Part shown: positions 33,686-43,406 of the stretch, piece by piece | Layout of the letters: each line of letters starts with the position of its first letter | Numbering within the stretch: position 1 is the stretch's first letter | NCBI GenBank assembly: GCA_020205615.1 | Contig: CM035171.1 | Location: forward strand, 120,470,893-120,534,892 | Source: Panax quinquefolius | Lineage: Eukaryota > Streptophyta > Magnoliopsida > Apiales > Araliaceae | Direction: 5' to 3' | Length of the DNA stretch: 64,000 nucleotides | Notes under the pieces: model-generated | Seen by the model: only the letters and a program-made list of their open reading frames with translations | What the model was told of the DNA's origin: nothing | Databases searched by the model: none | Position numbers and translations under genes: made by a program

Positions 33686-36339
33686 CTTTATCGTTGAAAA
33701 CATTAAATTCATTTTTGCAATCCGCCAAAAGATATTCATTAACAATTCATCTTTGCACTACAAAGCAAAGATATACAACTGTAAAACCAATAATCTTTGA
33801 GACGCAGCCTTAATAGTATCACGACCACGAATTATCCATGCACCAACGCCAAGGATATTCGTGTTTTCAATCTGGCCATGATTATACCGAATAATCCTTA
33901 GTCATAATCATACCAAGTCTATCAATGCACTACTGACCAAAGATGACTTTTACCACATCCATGAATTAATATTTCATTCTTTGAGACTCATTCAATAATT
34001 AATTCATATCATCGAATCATCCCCGCACTACATGTGCCAAGGATATTCATTAAGATTATCCGACCACAAATTATCCATGCACTACTACCAAAGATAATTG
34101 TGTATTCATTAAGATCACGACCACAAATTATCCAAGCACTACTACCAAAGATAATTGTGTATTCATTAAGATATCACGACCACAAATTATCCATGCACTA
34201 CGGCCAAAGATAATCGTGTATTCATTAGTATCACGACCACAAATTATCCATGCACTACGGCCAAAGATAATTGTGTATTCATTAGTATCACGACCACAAA
34301 TTATCCATGCACTACGGCCAAAGATAATTGTGTATTCATTAGTATCACGACCACAAATTATCCAAGCACTACGGCCAAAGATAATTGTGTATTCATTAAT
34401 ATCACGACCACAAATTATCCATGCACTACTACGAAAGATAATTGTGTATTCATTAAGATCACGACCACAAATTATCCATGCACTACTACCAAAGATAATT
34501 GTGTATTCATTAAGATCACGACCACAAATTATCCAAGCACTACGGCCAAAGATAATTGTGTATTCATTAAGATATCACGACCACAAATTATCCATGCTAC
34601 TACCAAAGATAATTGTGTATTCATTAAGTATCACGACCACAAAAATTATCCAAGCACTACTACCAAAGATAATTGTGTATTCATTAAGATCACAACCACA
34701 AATTATCCATGCACTACTACCAAAGATAATTGTGTATTCATTAAGATCACGACCACAAATTATCCATGCACTACTACCAAAGATAATTGTGTATTCATTA
34801 AGATCACGACCACAAATTATCCATGCACTACTACCAAAGATAATTGTGTATTCATTAAGATCACGACCACAAATTATCCAAGCACTACTACCAAAGATAA
34901 TTGTGTATTCATTAAGATCACGACCACAAATTATCCATGACTACTACGAAAGATAATTGTGTATTCATTAAGATATCACGACCACAAATTATCCATGCAC
35001 TACTACCAAAGATAATTGTGTTTTCAATTACTGGTTATGATTATACCGAACAATCCTCGGTCATAATCATACCAAGTCCATCTATGCACTTCACAGCCAC
35101 GATGACTTTCAACATAATATAAGCATGAGGATAATGATATAAAGAATCAATCAAATGAGATAAAGGATAAATATTAAACATTTATAATATAATTTATCCG
35201 AGGATTCAAGAAATATCCCCATGTTATCAATCACTTAATAATCTCATAATCTAATATCATTAATATTATAACAATATTTTAATCATTTCTTAAATTTATA
35301 AACAATTTTTCTTAATTGTTTACGCTTTTACCATATAATGCATTTAATCATTCAAAATGCCATACTCATAAGATATCATCACCAATTATCAAATCTCTCA
35401 AAAAATATGCATATACTCTATATAGGATTCTCTAACCATAATATCCTATTTTTTTCAACTTTGTTACTTCACATAACATATTTAACTCATATGTTCAGTA
35501 ATTAAACTATTTTCATGAAAAATACCAAATCAGTCCCAAAAATATTTCTTTTCTGGGATTTAGCATAATATAGTCCCATAATGAAAATATATTTTTCTCG
35601 AATTTTAAAATTCATTTACTATTTTTCAAAAATCAATTTCTAATTAATTCCTTAAGAAATTAGCTACCTCAAGTTTAACTCCAAAAATTCCCAAATCTTG
35701 GCAGGATCTTACACATGTTAACGTGAGCTTCTAGTTTAAATTTCATGGTCATCGGAGTTATAGAACTCCGGTTATAGCGTTTTTTGTCGGAAAAACCTAA
35801 ATATTGAAATAGTCATAACTTGCTCATTTTAAGTCATAATGAGCTCATTTTTGGACAGGAGGTACTTTATACCATATACCTTCATGTCCCAAAAGGCCAG
35901 AATTTTTCTCATAATTTAAGTGGCCGAAACAGTCCCTTAAAGTTTCTGGGCAGTAGCATTTTCGAAATTTACAGCTTTGGCCTCCTTTGCTAAAATCAGT
36001 CCACACAAAAATCTACAACACCTTTTCCAGTAATTCCACTTGGATTAGTTAGGTAACTCATAGATCTAACTCTAGGACTTGACCACACTCAAAAATTCAA
36101 AATATAATAGGAGATATGGTCAATTGAATTTCATGTTACGTTTTTCACCAAAATCTGATTTTTCAACCCTTTGTGATTTCTAAGAAACTTTCATGTTTTC
36201 ACATAATAACCACATGACTCATTATAACACTTACTAATACTTCATATACCCATGATTTTCATTAGTTCAATGCTTTTATTATGACTTTCATCATAAACCA
36301 CGTAAACTGTTCATTTTAGTTGAAGAAATATTTGAGGGT
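33686..36339 (-). repeat. LTR-like non-coding block replacing pol in element E
   Basis: Minus-strand order: about 1.1 kb of unique AT-rich sequence with no similarity to the other LTRs here. Then comes a part colinear with type II LTRs (TTTATATCATTATCCTCATG, GAAAGTCATC, TGCATAGATGGACTTGGTATG), and then the 57-bp repeat array. It ends in a second partial copy of the TGGTATGATTATGAC block. It has no TG/CA termini and no target duplication, so it is not a clean solo LTR insertion. No reading frame in it looks genuine. Confidence 0.65.
34030..35020 (-). repeat. Tandem array, about 17 copies of a 57-bp unit
   Basis: Each unit has ATCACGACCACAAATTATCC, then a GCACTAC block and AAAGATAATTGTGTATTCAT. 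Unit length is 55-60 bp and units differ mainly at two spots (TACCAAAG/GGCCAAAG and TTAAGATC/TTAGTATC). Because 57 is a multiple of 3, one plus-strand frame (34216-34956) stays open with a 19-residue repeat; this is a by-product. Other LTRs here carry only one or a few copies of the related unit. Confidence 0.88.
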
Positions 36340-36460
36340 TTAAGAAATGGGTTTTTGTACTGGGGTCAATACAAAATTTGATTTTACGCTCTAGGGTAGG
36401 CTAGGAAGTCTTCAAGAATACGCCAAGAAATTTATTAATGATAGAAATATCATTCAAAAC
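36340..36460 (-). pseudogene. Start of reverse transcriptase, element E (truncated)
   Basis: Minus-strand sequence matches the RT amino-terminal stretch of element C (14870-14990), including the words AATAAATTTCTTGGCGTATTC and ACAAAAACCCATTTCT. Similarity ends sharply at about 36339, where the LTR-like block begins. Confidence 0.7.
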
Positions 36461-36645
36461 TCATACTCTCGTCTAAGACTTGGATAAGACGTCACATTGA
36501 TACCAACTGTGACTTCTATCCCTTAACCTAGATAGCATCTCACAATGATACCTATAAACTTGCCATCTTCATTCACGACGTCGCCTATAGAAAGTCTGGC
36601 TTCGGTGCATTCTACACAAGGAAGTCAACAACGAAAGGATCGGGG
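36461..36645 (-). other. Unmatched stretch between protease and RT in element E
   Basis: At this place elements C, F and G have about 110 bp of pol; E has about 185 bp that does not align. It contains, in minus orientation, GTCACAGTTGGTATCAATG, which looks like an LTR end joined to a primer site, but no LTR lies next to it. It could be a filler from a template switch. Confidence 0.4.
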
Positions 36646-37080
36646 CTCTTTACTTATGACTTGATATGACAATGATTGACTTTAGTGGTTTGGTTGCTTT
36701 GAATTCAGATAACAGTTGGTTAGGAATATGAAAGCTAACAACCTTACAAAAGAATAATGAGTAGTTAACCAATTGATTCCTAAAATCACATCAAAGGCAA
36801 GTATTTTCAAAGAGATAATATCGACAGTAACGTGAAAGTGTTTATTTGAAACAACAAGATTAATAAATGGTGGAGGTAACGAAGGTTCCTACTTAACGGT
36901 TTCAACCAATAAGTCAAAGTTTAACTTCTTCTAATCAAATTTAAACGTTGAACACAACTAGGTGAAATAAAAGAGTGGGTAAAATCGGTATCTAACACGG
37001 TATAGACTTCGCAAGAGCTTATGATTAACTTACCCGTGATAATTTTATTCGTGTTCCTCGTCACGAGAAAAAAAAAACGC
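36646..37080 (-). pseudogene. Aspartic protease region of element E
   Basis: Minus strand. The active-site segment reads VYTVLDTDFTHSFISPSCVQ, with Asp-Thr-Asp where the family has Asp-Thr-Gly. It then matches C through the ILGINWLTTH block. The frame is otherwise better kept than in C or F but still has stops. Confidence 0.72.
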
Positions 37081-38246
37081 TCTCTTAAACTACGGCTTTG
37101 GTTTGTGCAGGGACAGCCTTTGGTGCCTCCATCCTAGTTGAATTTGTCTTGATGAAATGACAAAATCGAGCTAAGTGACCTTCTCTTTCACAATTATAAC
37201 ATACTTTGACTGACGGCATATGCATTGGACCGATGTGTCCCTCTCCTCCGCATTTGAAGCATATAATAGGTGGTCCTTCTCCTTCCTTAACAACAAAATC
37301 TTTGCCGACGTCTTTCCATCATTGTTGAATCTCTTTTTCTTGAAATGTCAATTCTTATTGTTTTGGCCTCGATTACCACCAAGTGGTTACCATATCTCGG
37401 CCCGTTGATTCCTCTCACGCTTGTTGTCACCGCTCGATGACTACTCTCACCGGTATTATAATTTTGCTTGGCTACTTTCTTTTTTTTAATACGTTGACTT
37501 GTTATCGCGCCCCACTAATCGAGCCCTATTTACAACATCTAAATAAAAACACAGTTTATGAGAAATAAGATGTTGACGTATCTCCGCTTCAAACCTCTTA
37601 AAACATTCGTGCCATTCTCTCTTCATTATCCACCAAGTGGGGCCTTGATCGTGATAACTCCGCAAACTTTGCCTCGTATCATGCGACACGGTCATATTGT
37701 TTTGTTCCAACTTGATAAACTCCACCTCCTTCATGTGGCGAATACTTTCGTGAAAGTATTTGTCGTTGAATGACTCTGGAACTTCTCCCAAGATATCTTC
37801 AAGACAAAGAAAGTTGAGTACGCTTTACTCGATTCCCACCAAGAATCACTCTCTCTCACAAGAACATAAAGGCGGCAAAGGAACCTTTTGCTCCTCGAGC
37901 ATCCCAAGACATCAAATATCTTGGTAATCTGCTTTATCCATGCTTCCGCCAAGTGGTTTTGGCTCTCCTTAAACTCCGGTGGTCCCAGCTCCTTGAATTG
38001 TTTAGCGGTGACCGCCTCGAGAGTTTTCCGTGTTTCCACCTCACGCTTTTGGATGAGGAGTCGCTTTGATGTTGCATGAATTCTAAAACCTCTTAAACGT
38101 CATCATCGTTAGTCAATTGATCGGTGTTGTTATTTACGGGAGGATTATCGCCATCCCATTGTACATTGTCCTCGATTATTGATCTCGTGGAGAATCAATA
38201 GATCTCCTCGTGCTCCATTCTTATTCTAAACATTCTCGGATGCCAT
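37081..38246 (-). pseudogene. gag of element E, two zinc knuckles
   Basis: Minus strand, start codon at 38246 (ATGGCATCCGAGAATG). The capsid part is open for about 100 codons (ETRKTLEAVTAKQFKELGPP, KITKIFDVLGC, GEVPESFNDKYF). The nucleocapsid end has CFKCGGEGHIG and a perfect CX2CX4HX4C knuckle, CYNCEREGHLARFC (about 37155-37200). A few frameshifts are present. Of the gag copies in the window this is one of the best preserved, which would fit an element surviving on gag alone. Confidence 0.82.
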
Positions 38247-38416
38247 TTTCAAATACCGCCATAAAATAAGGGTTAATTAACATATCACATATTATCCCTA
38301 TACTCGACCGACCAATTAAATACCAAATAAATTTAGGTAGGTCATACTAGCGAAGGAATTCCCCGCCTCTCCTCCTAGTATCTATTCTCACATCTTAGCC
38401 AGGGATCATATCCTAA

Positions 38417-38428
38417 GCTCGATACCAA
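38417..38428 (-). other. Primer binding site of element E
   Basis: On the minus strand TTGGTATCGAGC follows the LTR end GCGTCACA by one base. The expected tRNA-iMet site is TTGGTATCAGAGC; one base is missing in the CAG word. Confidence 0.75.
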
Positions 38429-38429
38429 C

Positions 38430-41001
38430 TGTGACGCCTCTAAAATTAGGTATACGTCACCCATCTTGGGTCGCCACTTACATGGTACATAAATTCAAAT
38501 ACAACTTACTAACCTAACGTAGGTGTACAATACGACATAAATCGTGAGTTTGAATACATATATTGTCTACTAGATATTATACAAACTCAAAAGGAGTCCT
38601 CATTACAACTATTATCACACTATTTCACGTAGAATAGTGAGGACTACTAATGCTATCCTCCTCGACCATTACTCCGCTTCCCCGACTGCGTCCCCAAATA
38701 TGTTCTCATTTCAAGAAGAATAAACGGTGAAAAGAAAAGGTGAGCTCAACTAGCCCAAGAAGAAATATTATGACTAAGATAATGCGTAATAAATTATCAT
38801 TAGCCTTCAACAAAGTAGTTAAACCGATAAAATATAATAGACAACCAGCTTTAATCTGCAATGGAATATGCAATCCATTAAAAGAGTCAAGTAGAGAATA
38901 AAATCTACTATCTTTTAGGTTTTAAAAGGTTTTCATCAATTTTTTATCATCGAGACTCACTTTAATAAATAAACCACCACATCTAATCATCCCTGTACCA
39001 CTGGCCAAGGATTTTCATCAAATTATCAATGGTCATAACTATACCGAATCACCCCTGGTCATAATCATACCAAAACTATCCATCAACGCATTACATTAAC
39101 AATCGAGGACTTTTATCACATCATTTATAACAAGCCACGATTATACCGAATGATCCCCGATCATAATCATACTAAGTTCATCTATGCACGTAAGCCAAAG
39201 ATAACATAATATATCATGAGGATGATGACAATGACATAATAATTCAATAAAACAAGTTCAAGAATTATTTTATCCAGAATTAATAACGCATAAATTGTCA
39301 ACAAGATATCTTTTTTTGTAGAGTAAAATTCAAGAATGATCGTAAGAATATTTCCATGAAAAGATATCGGATGAAACGCAAATATCAAGGATATTCTACT
39401 AATTTCATGGAGTATAGAAGTCAAAGTTTTAACCAACCGGGTATAATAAAGAATGGAATAACAAAGGAAATCACCACGCATGCGCAGATTGTGATGTATA
39501 AAGTTATTCCAATGTAATAATAATAATAACGGAACCAAAGTCGTGTCGTGAAATTCACACCCAAGCGTGATGTTCCAACAGTAATAATAAAGATGGAACC
39601 GGATCCGTGTAAAACACAAAATAGGATATTCCAATGAATGATAAAGACGGAACCAGTCCTGTAAAACACACGCATGTGATGTTCCAAATGTAATAATAAT
39701 AAAATCGGAACCAGTCCTGTGTAAAACACACGTATGCGAGGATGTTCCAATGTAATAATGAAGAATGTCACCAAGTATAGGTAAACCACGTGATCTGATT
39801 ATGTATAGGGTATGTCACGATACAAAGTTATTCCAAATGTAATAATAAAGAATGGAATAATGAAGAAGATCACCAAGATAGGGATTCCAGAGACACAAAA
39901 GTTATTCCAATGAATAAATAAGGATGGAATAACATAAGGATTTCACCAAGTATAGGGTATGCCGCGTATACAGAGTTATGTATAGGGTATACCACTTTTA
40001 CAAAAGTTATTCCAATGTAATAATAATGAATGGAATAACAGAGTTCTCTTCATGAATACAAACGAATAATATCCCTTACTAGACACAACAAATAATACCC
40101 TTTACCGTAAAAGACACCGGATATCAAAGTAGTGAAGTACCGTAATACTCTTCTTCTTTCTCTATAGATTTTCTCTATAGCTTCTCTCTATAATTTCTCT
40201 CTCAGAGTTTCAAAGAATTCAGTAAAAAATAATGAAGGAATGAGCTTCTATTTATAGGAAAATGGAATGCATAAGAATTAATCCATGAACGGTCCGTATT
40301 GATTTACTTTAATCTGACGGTCCATATTTAAAGAAAAATCTTTTAAATAAAATATAATATATTCTATTTATATAAAAACATTTTACTATACAAACACTAT
40401 GCAATACTATGCAAAATACTATGCAAAACACTATGCAACACTATCATAATAAAATATAATATATTCTACTTTATAGAATAACTTTAATAAAGTATTCTAT
40501 TTTATATAAAAGATGTTTCGCTTTTATTACGTTAATAATACTGAATAAAACAAAACGTCCATTATCGCTATAATAATTCATATTATTAATCGATGATAAT
40601 GGAATCAAACCGGTGACTTCTCACATAAGCATCAATAATCAATACCGTGTGCTACTATGCAACCACACGTATTCATCAGCTTTTTTACTACCGGTAGTTC
40701 AACAAGAACTACTAGTAAAACTTCCGCCGTTATTTCAATAAAATATTTTTGCGCGTTTTCTCAATCCGATAATAATTACGTTGTGGGGTCTACCAATGAT
40801 TGAGTAGTTGTATTTAATATTCCCTCGCTAAACCTAATAATATTCCCAGACCAATCGAATATAATATAACCACTTGCATACTTTGCAAAATTTATAAATA
40901 CTACCCACAACTATAATATTATCTTAAATTCACACCATAATATTAAAAAAAATTATTTCAACAAAATTTAAATCTTTATTGATAAAATCTGGGGTCTCAC
41001 A
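38430..41001 (-). repeat. 5' LTR of element E (type III)
   Basis: In minus orientation it starts TGTGAGACCCC at 41001 and ends GGCGTCACA at 38430. TATA box on the minus strand at 40249-40256. CATAGTGTTTTGCATAG-type U3 repeats lie at about 40385-40450, and hairpin-like units at about 39440-40050. Confidence 0.85.
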
Positions 41002-41226
41002 ACCAAGTTTCTAGGAAGTATTAATTATAATTTTTTCTCTATTGCCCTCAACTATACGAAGTATTTCATTTATCTAGACAACTATATGGAGTACATCTTT
41101 TCTTAATTAATGCAAGGGTAATTGTGATAATACATATCAATCTTAATGACAAAATTGGAGTAATAAATGACTTCCTTAATAAGTGTGAAAACCTTTAAAA
41201 CGTCAGTTATTTAGGGATGAAGGGAG

Positions 41227-41724
41227 TAGAAGATAGTAGACATCATGCTCTACTTGACCCTTTTAATGGATTGTTATTTCCGCTGCAGTTGTTGATCTAA
41301 AACTTGTTGTCTATTATATTCTATCAGATTTTTTCTTATTGAGGATTAAGCATAATTTATTTTACATTATCTTAGTCATAATATTCTTTACTGGGCTATT
41401 TGAGCTCACCCTTTTCTTTCATTGTTCTATTCACGAAATAAGAATATAGTTGGGACTAGTCGGGGAATGGAGTGAGGGTCCGAGATATTCACTATAGCAG
41501 TCTTAATTATGTTGTAAAATAGTGTGACAATAATTGCAATGAACACTTAATTTGAGTATGGATATTGTCGTACCATGTACAGTAAAATATTTGTATTCAA
41601 ATTCACAGCTTATATTGTCGTATTTTGCACGACATTTGTATGAATAAAGTTTGAATTTGGATTCTATACCATGTATTTTGACGACTCAAAATGGGTTATG
41701 TGGACTTATTTTAGGGGCGTCACA
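41227..41724 (+). repeat. Right piece of a split gypsy LTR (3' 500 bp)
   Basis: It continues the LTR sequence interrupted at 30949: GAAGATAGTAG, CTTAGTCATAATATTCTTTA, TTGAGCTCACCC, and the terminus TTTAGGGGCGTCACA at 41724. It is closest to type I LTRs. It is more diverged than the others, with its AGTCCTCA inverted repeat degraded, as expected for the oldest layer of the nest. Confidence 0.75.
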
Positions 41725-42235
41725 GGTCGCACACAAGTTAGCGCCGACACACACCCTCTTTTTTTTATATATAATTTAATAATAAAAAATAATATATTAT
41801 GAATGTTTACGTTGACTTTTTAATTGCAATAAATTTCAATGATAATCATTTTGTAAGAAGTGTAATAAGTGAACACATTTTATAATTTTATACAATTTTA
41901 TGTATAAATATGTTTCACAATTATAATTTAACACAAGTTTATGATGATACATAATAGTAGTACGACTTTTTAATAAGTTTGTACTAATTACTTCTACCCT
42001 GTTAAAAACTTGATTCCCTCATGATGAGGGAACCCTGCTCACCCGCCCACCCTTCCTTCTCATTCTCATCCTCTTGCCTATATAAGGAGTATTATGATAC
42101 TGAAGAATGAGATAGATAAAAAAACCTTCTCAGACTCTCACAGTTTCTCTCTCTTTATCTCTTGTTTATTCTCTCTAATTTATGCAGCAATTATAAGAGT
42201 ATATTTATACATTTTTGCTAAAGTTTTATAAAACG
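41725..42235 (+). repeat. Probable Ty1/copia 5' LTR (start not resolved)
   Basis: About 0.5 kb of AT-rich DNA with a promoter-like TATATAAGG at about 42079 and a CT-rich stretch (about 42120-42180). It ends just before a primer-site-like word. The left boundary could not be fixed because no TG...CA pair or second LTR is in the window. Confidence 0.45.
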
Positions 42236-42250
42236 TTATCAGCACGAGGC
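42236..42250 (+). other. Possible primer binding site of the copia element
   Basis: TTATCAGCACGAGGC lies between the presumed LTR end and the leader. TATCAGCACGA is a word I associate with this position in plant Ty1/copia elements. The call rests on that and on the copia-type gag 600 bp downstream. Confidence 0.4.
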
Positions 42251-42339
42251 TCTAACCAACTGAGACGGTAAAATTAAATTCTTGCAATTTATTATTATAC
42301 TACCGGTTGGGCTATACCACCAATAATATAATTTTATTC

Positions 42340-42710
42340 TTATAATTGTATTTATTATTCTGTTGGAACATCCTGTCGGTGTGAATTTCACCTGACCTGG
42401 TTCCATTATTTATTATTCCGCATTTAATATTCTCGTTTTAATATCCTGTGCTGTGTGAATTTCACCCGACTTCGGTTCCATTATTTATTATTCCACATTT
42501 AATATTCTCGTCGTAATATCCTCGCTTGCATGTGAATTTCACTTTGACTGGTTCCATTATTTATTATTTTGTTGGGAATAACTTGTCTGTACGGTCGGTC
42601 TATCGCATGCATGATGAAATTCTTCTGTTATTCCATTATTTATTATTCTGTTGAATAACCTGCCTACGCGGACTACCGCATGCCGGGTGAAGATCCATTT
42701 ACATTATGCT
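42340..42710 (+). repeat. Hairpin-unit array in the copia leader
   Basis: Untranslated leader between primer site and gag. The clearest unit is 42365-42404: GGAAC pairs with GTTCC, and inside it GTCGGTG pairs with CACCTGAC with one bulge around a TGAATTT loop. Two weaker units follow with GTGAATTTCAC cores. Then comes a stem with perfect 8-bp arms, GGAATAAC (42575-42582) and GTTATTCC (42627-42634). Units are separated by ATTATTTATTATT. The same units occur in the gypsy LTRs of this window. Confidence 0.7.
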
Positions 42711-42846
42711 AATAACATAAATATAAGAATATTTATATTTGCATTTTATCACCACTTGAGGTCGTGACGTAGTTTATTTTTCATATTTCATACATGCAAT
42801 TATTTATTATTTTAATAAATAATAATTATGTTTTAACACATAATAG

Positions 42847-43406
42847 ATGGCAAACTTGGCAAAAATAGATTTTTCTATTTTGAAAATATCTGGAGACAAC
42901 TATTTGGTTTGGGCACTTGATGCAGAATTGCACCTTAGTGCAAATGAGTTATAAAAGACCATTGAATCAGGAAATACAACTACTTCGACATAAAATGCAA
43001 AAGCCATAATTTTTCTTCGTCACCATATTGATGAAGGATTAAAGATCGAGTATTTAATATCCAAAGATCCTTTGTCTTTATGGACACAATCAAGAAAAGA
43101 TTTGACCACCAAAATTGGTTGTTCTCCTAATGCCAAATTTGAGTGGCTTAATTTAAGGCTACAAAGATTACAAATCAATTACTAATATAGTTCTAATGTT
43201 TATAGAATAACCTCTACTTTGGCTTTGTGCGGAGACCCAGTTTCTGAATCCCAAATGTTAGAGAAAACGCCTCAACTTTTCATCCCACCAACATGATTCA
43301 TCACAACAATATAGTATGAGTAAGTTCACAAAATTCAATGACTTGTTGTCTATCCTCCTCATTGCGAAAAAGAATAATGAATTGTTGTTGAAAAACCATC
43401 AAGTAC
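42847..43406 (+). pseudogene. Ty1/copia gag, 5' part, interrupted by element F
   Basis: The frame opens MANLAKIDFSILKISGDNY at 42847, the typical start of plant copia gag. Further recognisable blocks are CSPNAKFEWLNLRLQ near 43120-43155 and ALCGDPVSESQMLEKT near 43220-43275. There are in-frame stops (for example after NEL at about 42950) and a frameshift near 43275. The gene stops where the LTR of element F begins; its continuation is not in the window. Confidence 0.82.

Larger units (their letters stand above)
31021..41001 (-). mobile_element. Ty3/gypsy element E, minus strand, with pol largely replaced
   Basis: Two similar LTRs (38430-41001 is 5', 31021-33607 is 3') enclose a primer site, gag, protease and about 120 bp of RT start. 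Then comes a 2.65 kb non-coding block (33686-36339), the last ~70 bp of integrase and a polypurine tract. RT, RNase H and integrase are therefore essentially missing. The structure fits a non-autonomous gag-bearing derivative or a recombinant. The 5-bp flanks (TGCGA and ACCAA) do not match. Confidence 0.82.
30950..41226. mobile_element. Stowaway-type MITE split by element E
   Basis: The left arm starts CTCCCTCCATCCTTAAATAA at 30950; the right arm ends with its near-perfect reverse complement at 41226 (TTATTTAGGGATGAAGGGAG). TA flanks both ends (30948-30949 and 41227-41228), the target duplication of Tc1/mariner Stowaway elements. The MITE DNA itself is 30950-31020 plus 41002-41226, about 296 bp, a usual size; everything between is the gypsy element E. 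Confidence 0.8.

Noticed and set aside
34216..34956. A 246-codon open frame with a 19-residue repeat that could pass for a repeat protein
   Set aside because: It is the 57-bp tandem array read in frame (57 is 3 x 19). It is antisense to the LTR, has no start context or flanking gene signals, and lies in non-coding LTR-like DNA.
34030..35020. Regular repeats resembling a CRISPR array
   Set aside because: There are no unique spacers; the whole 57-bp unit repeats. The DNA is a plant LTR element and no cas-like genes are present.
33686..36339. A solo LTR inserted in element E
   Set aside because: The block has about LTR length, but neither TG...CA termini nor a target duplication is present, and both edges fall at breaks in pol similarity, so replacement or recombination fits better.
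36488..36512. A genuine second primer site on the minus strand
   Set aside because: The word TTGGTATCA follows a GTCACAG, but no LTR lies on the required side; protease and gag of E are there instead.
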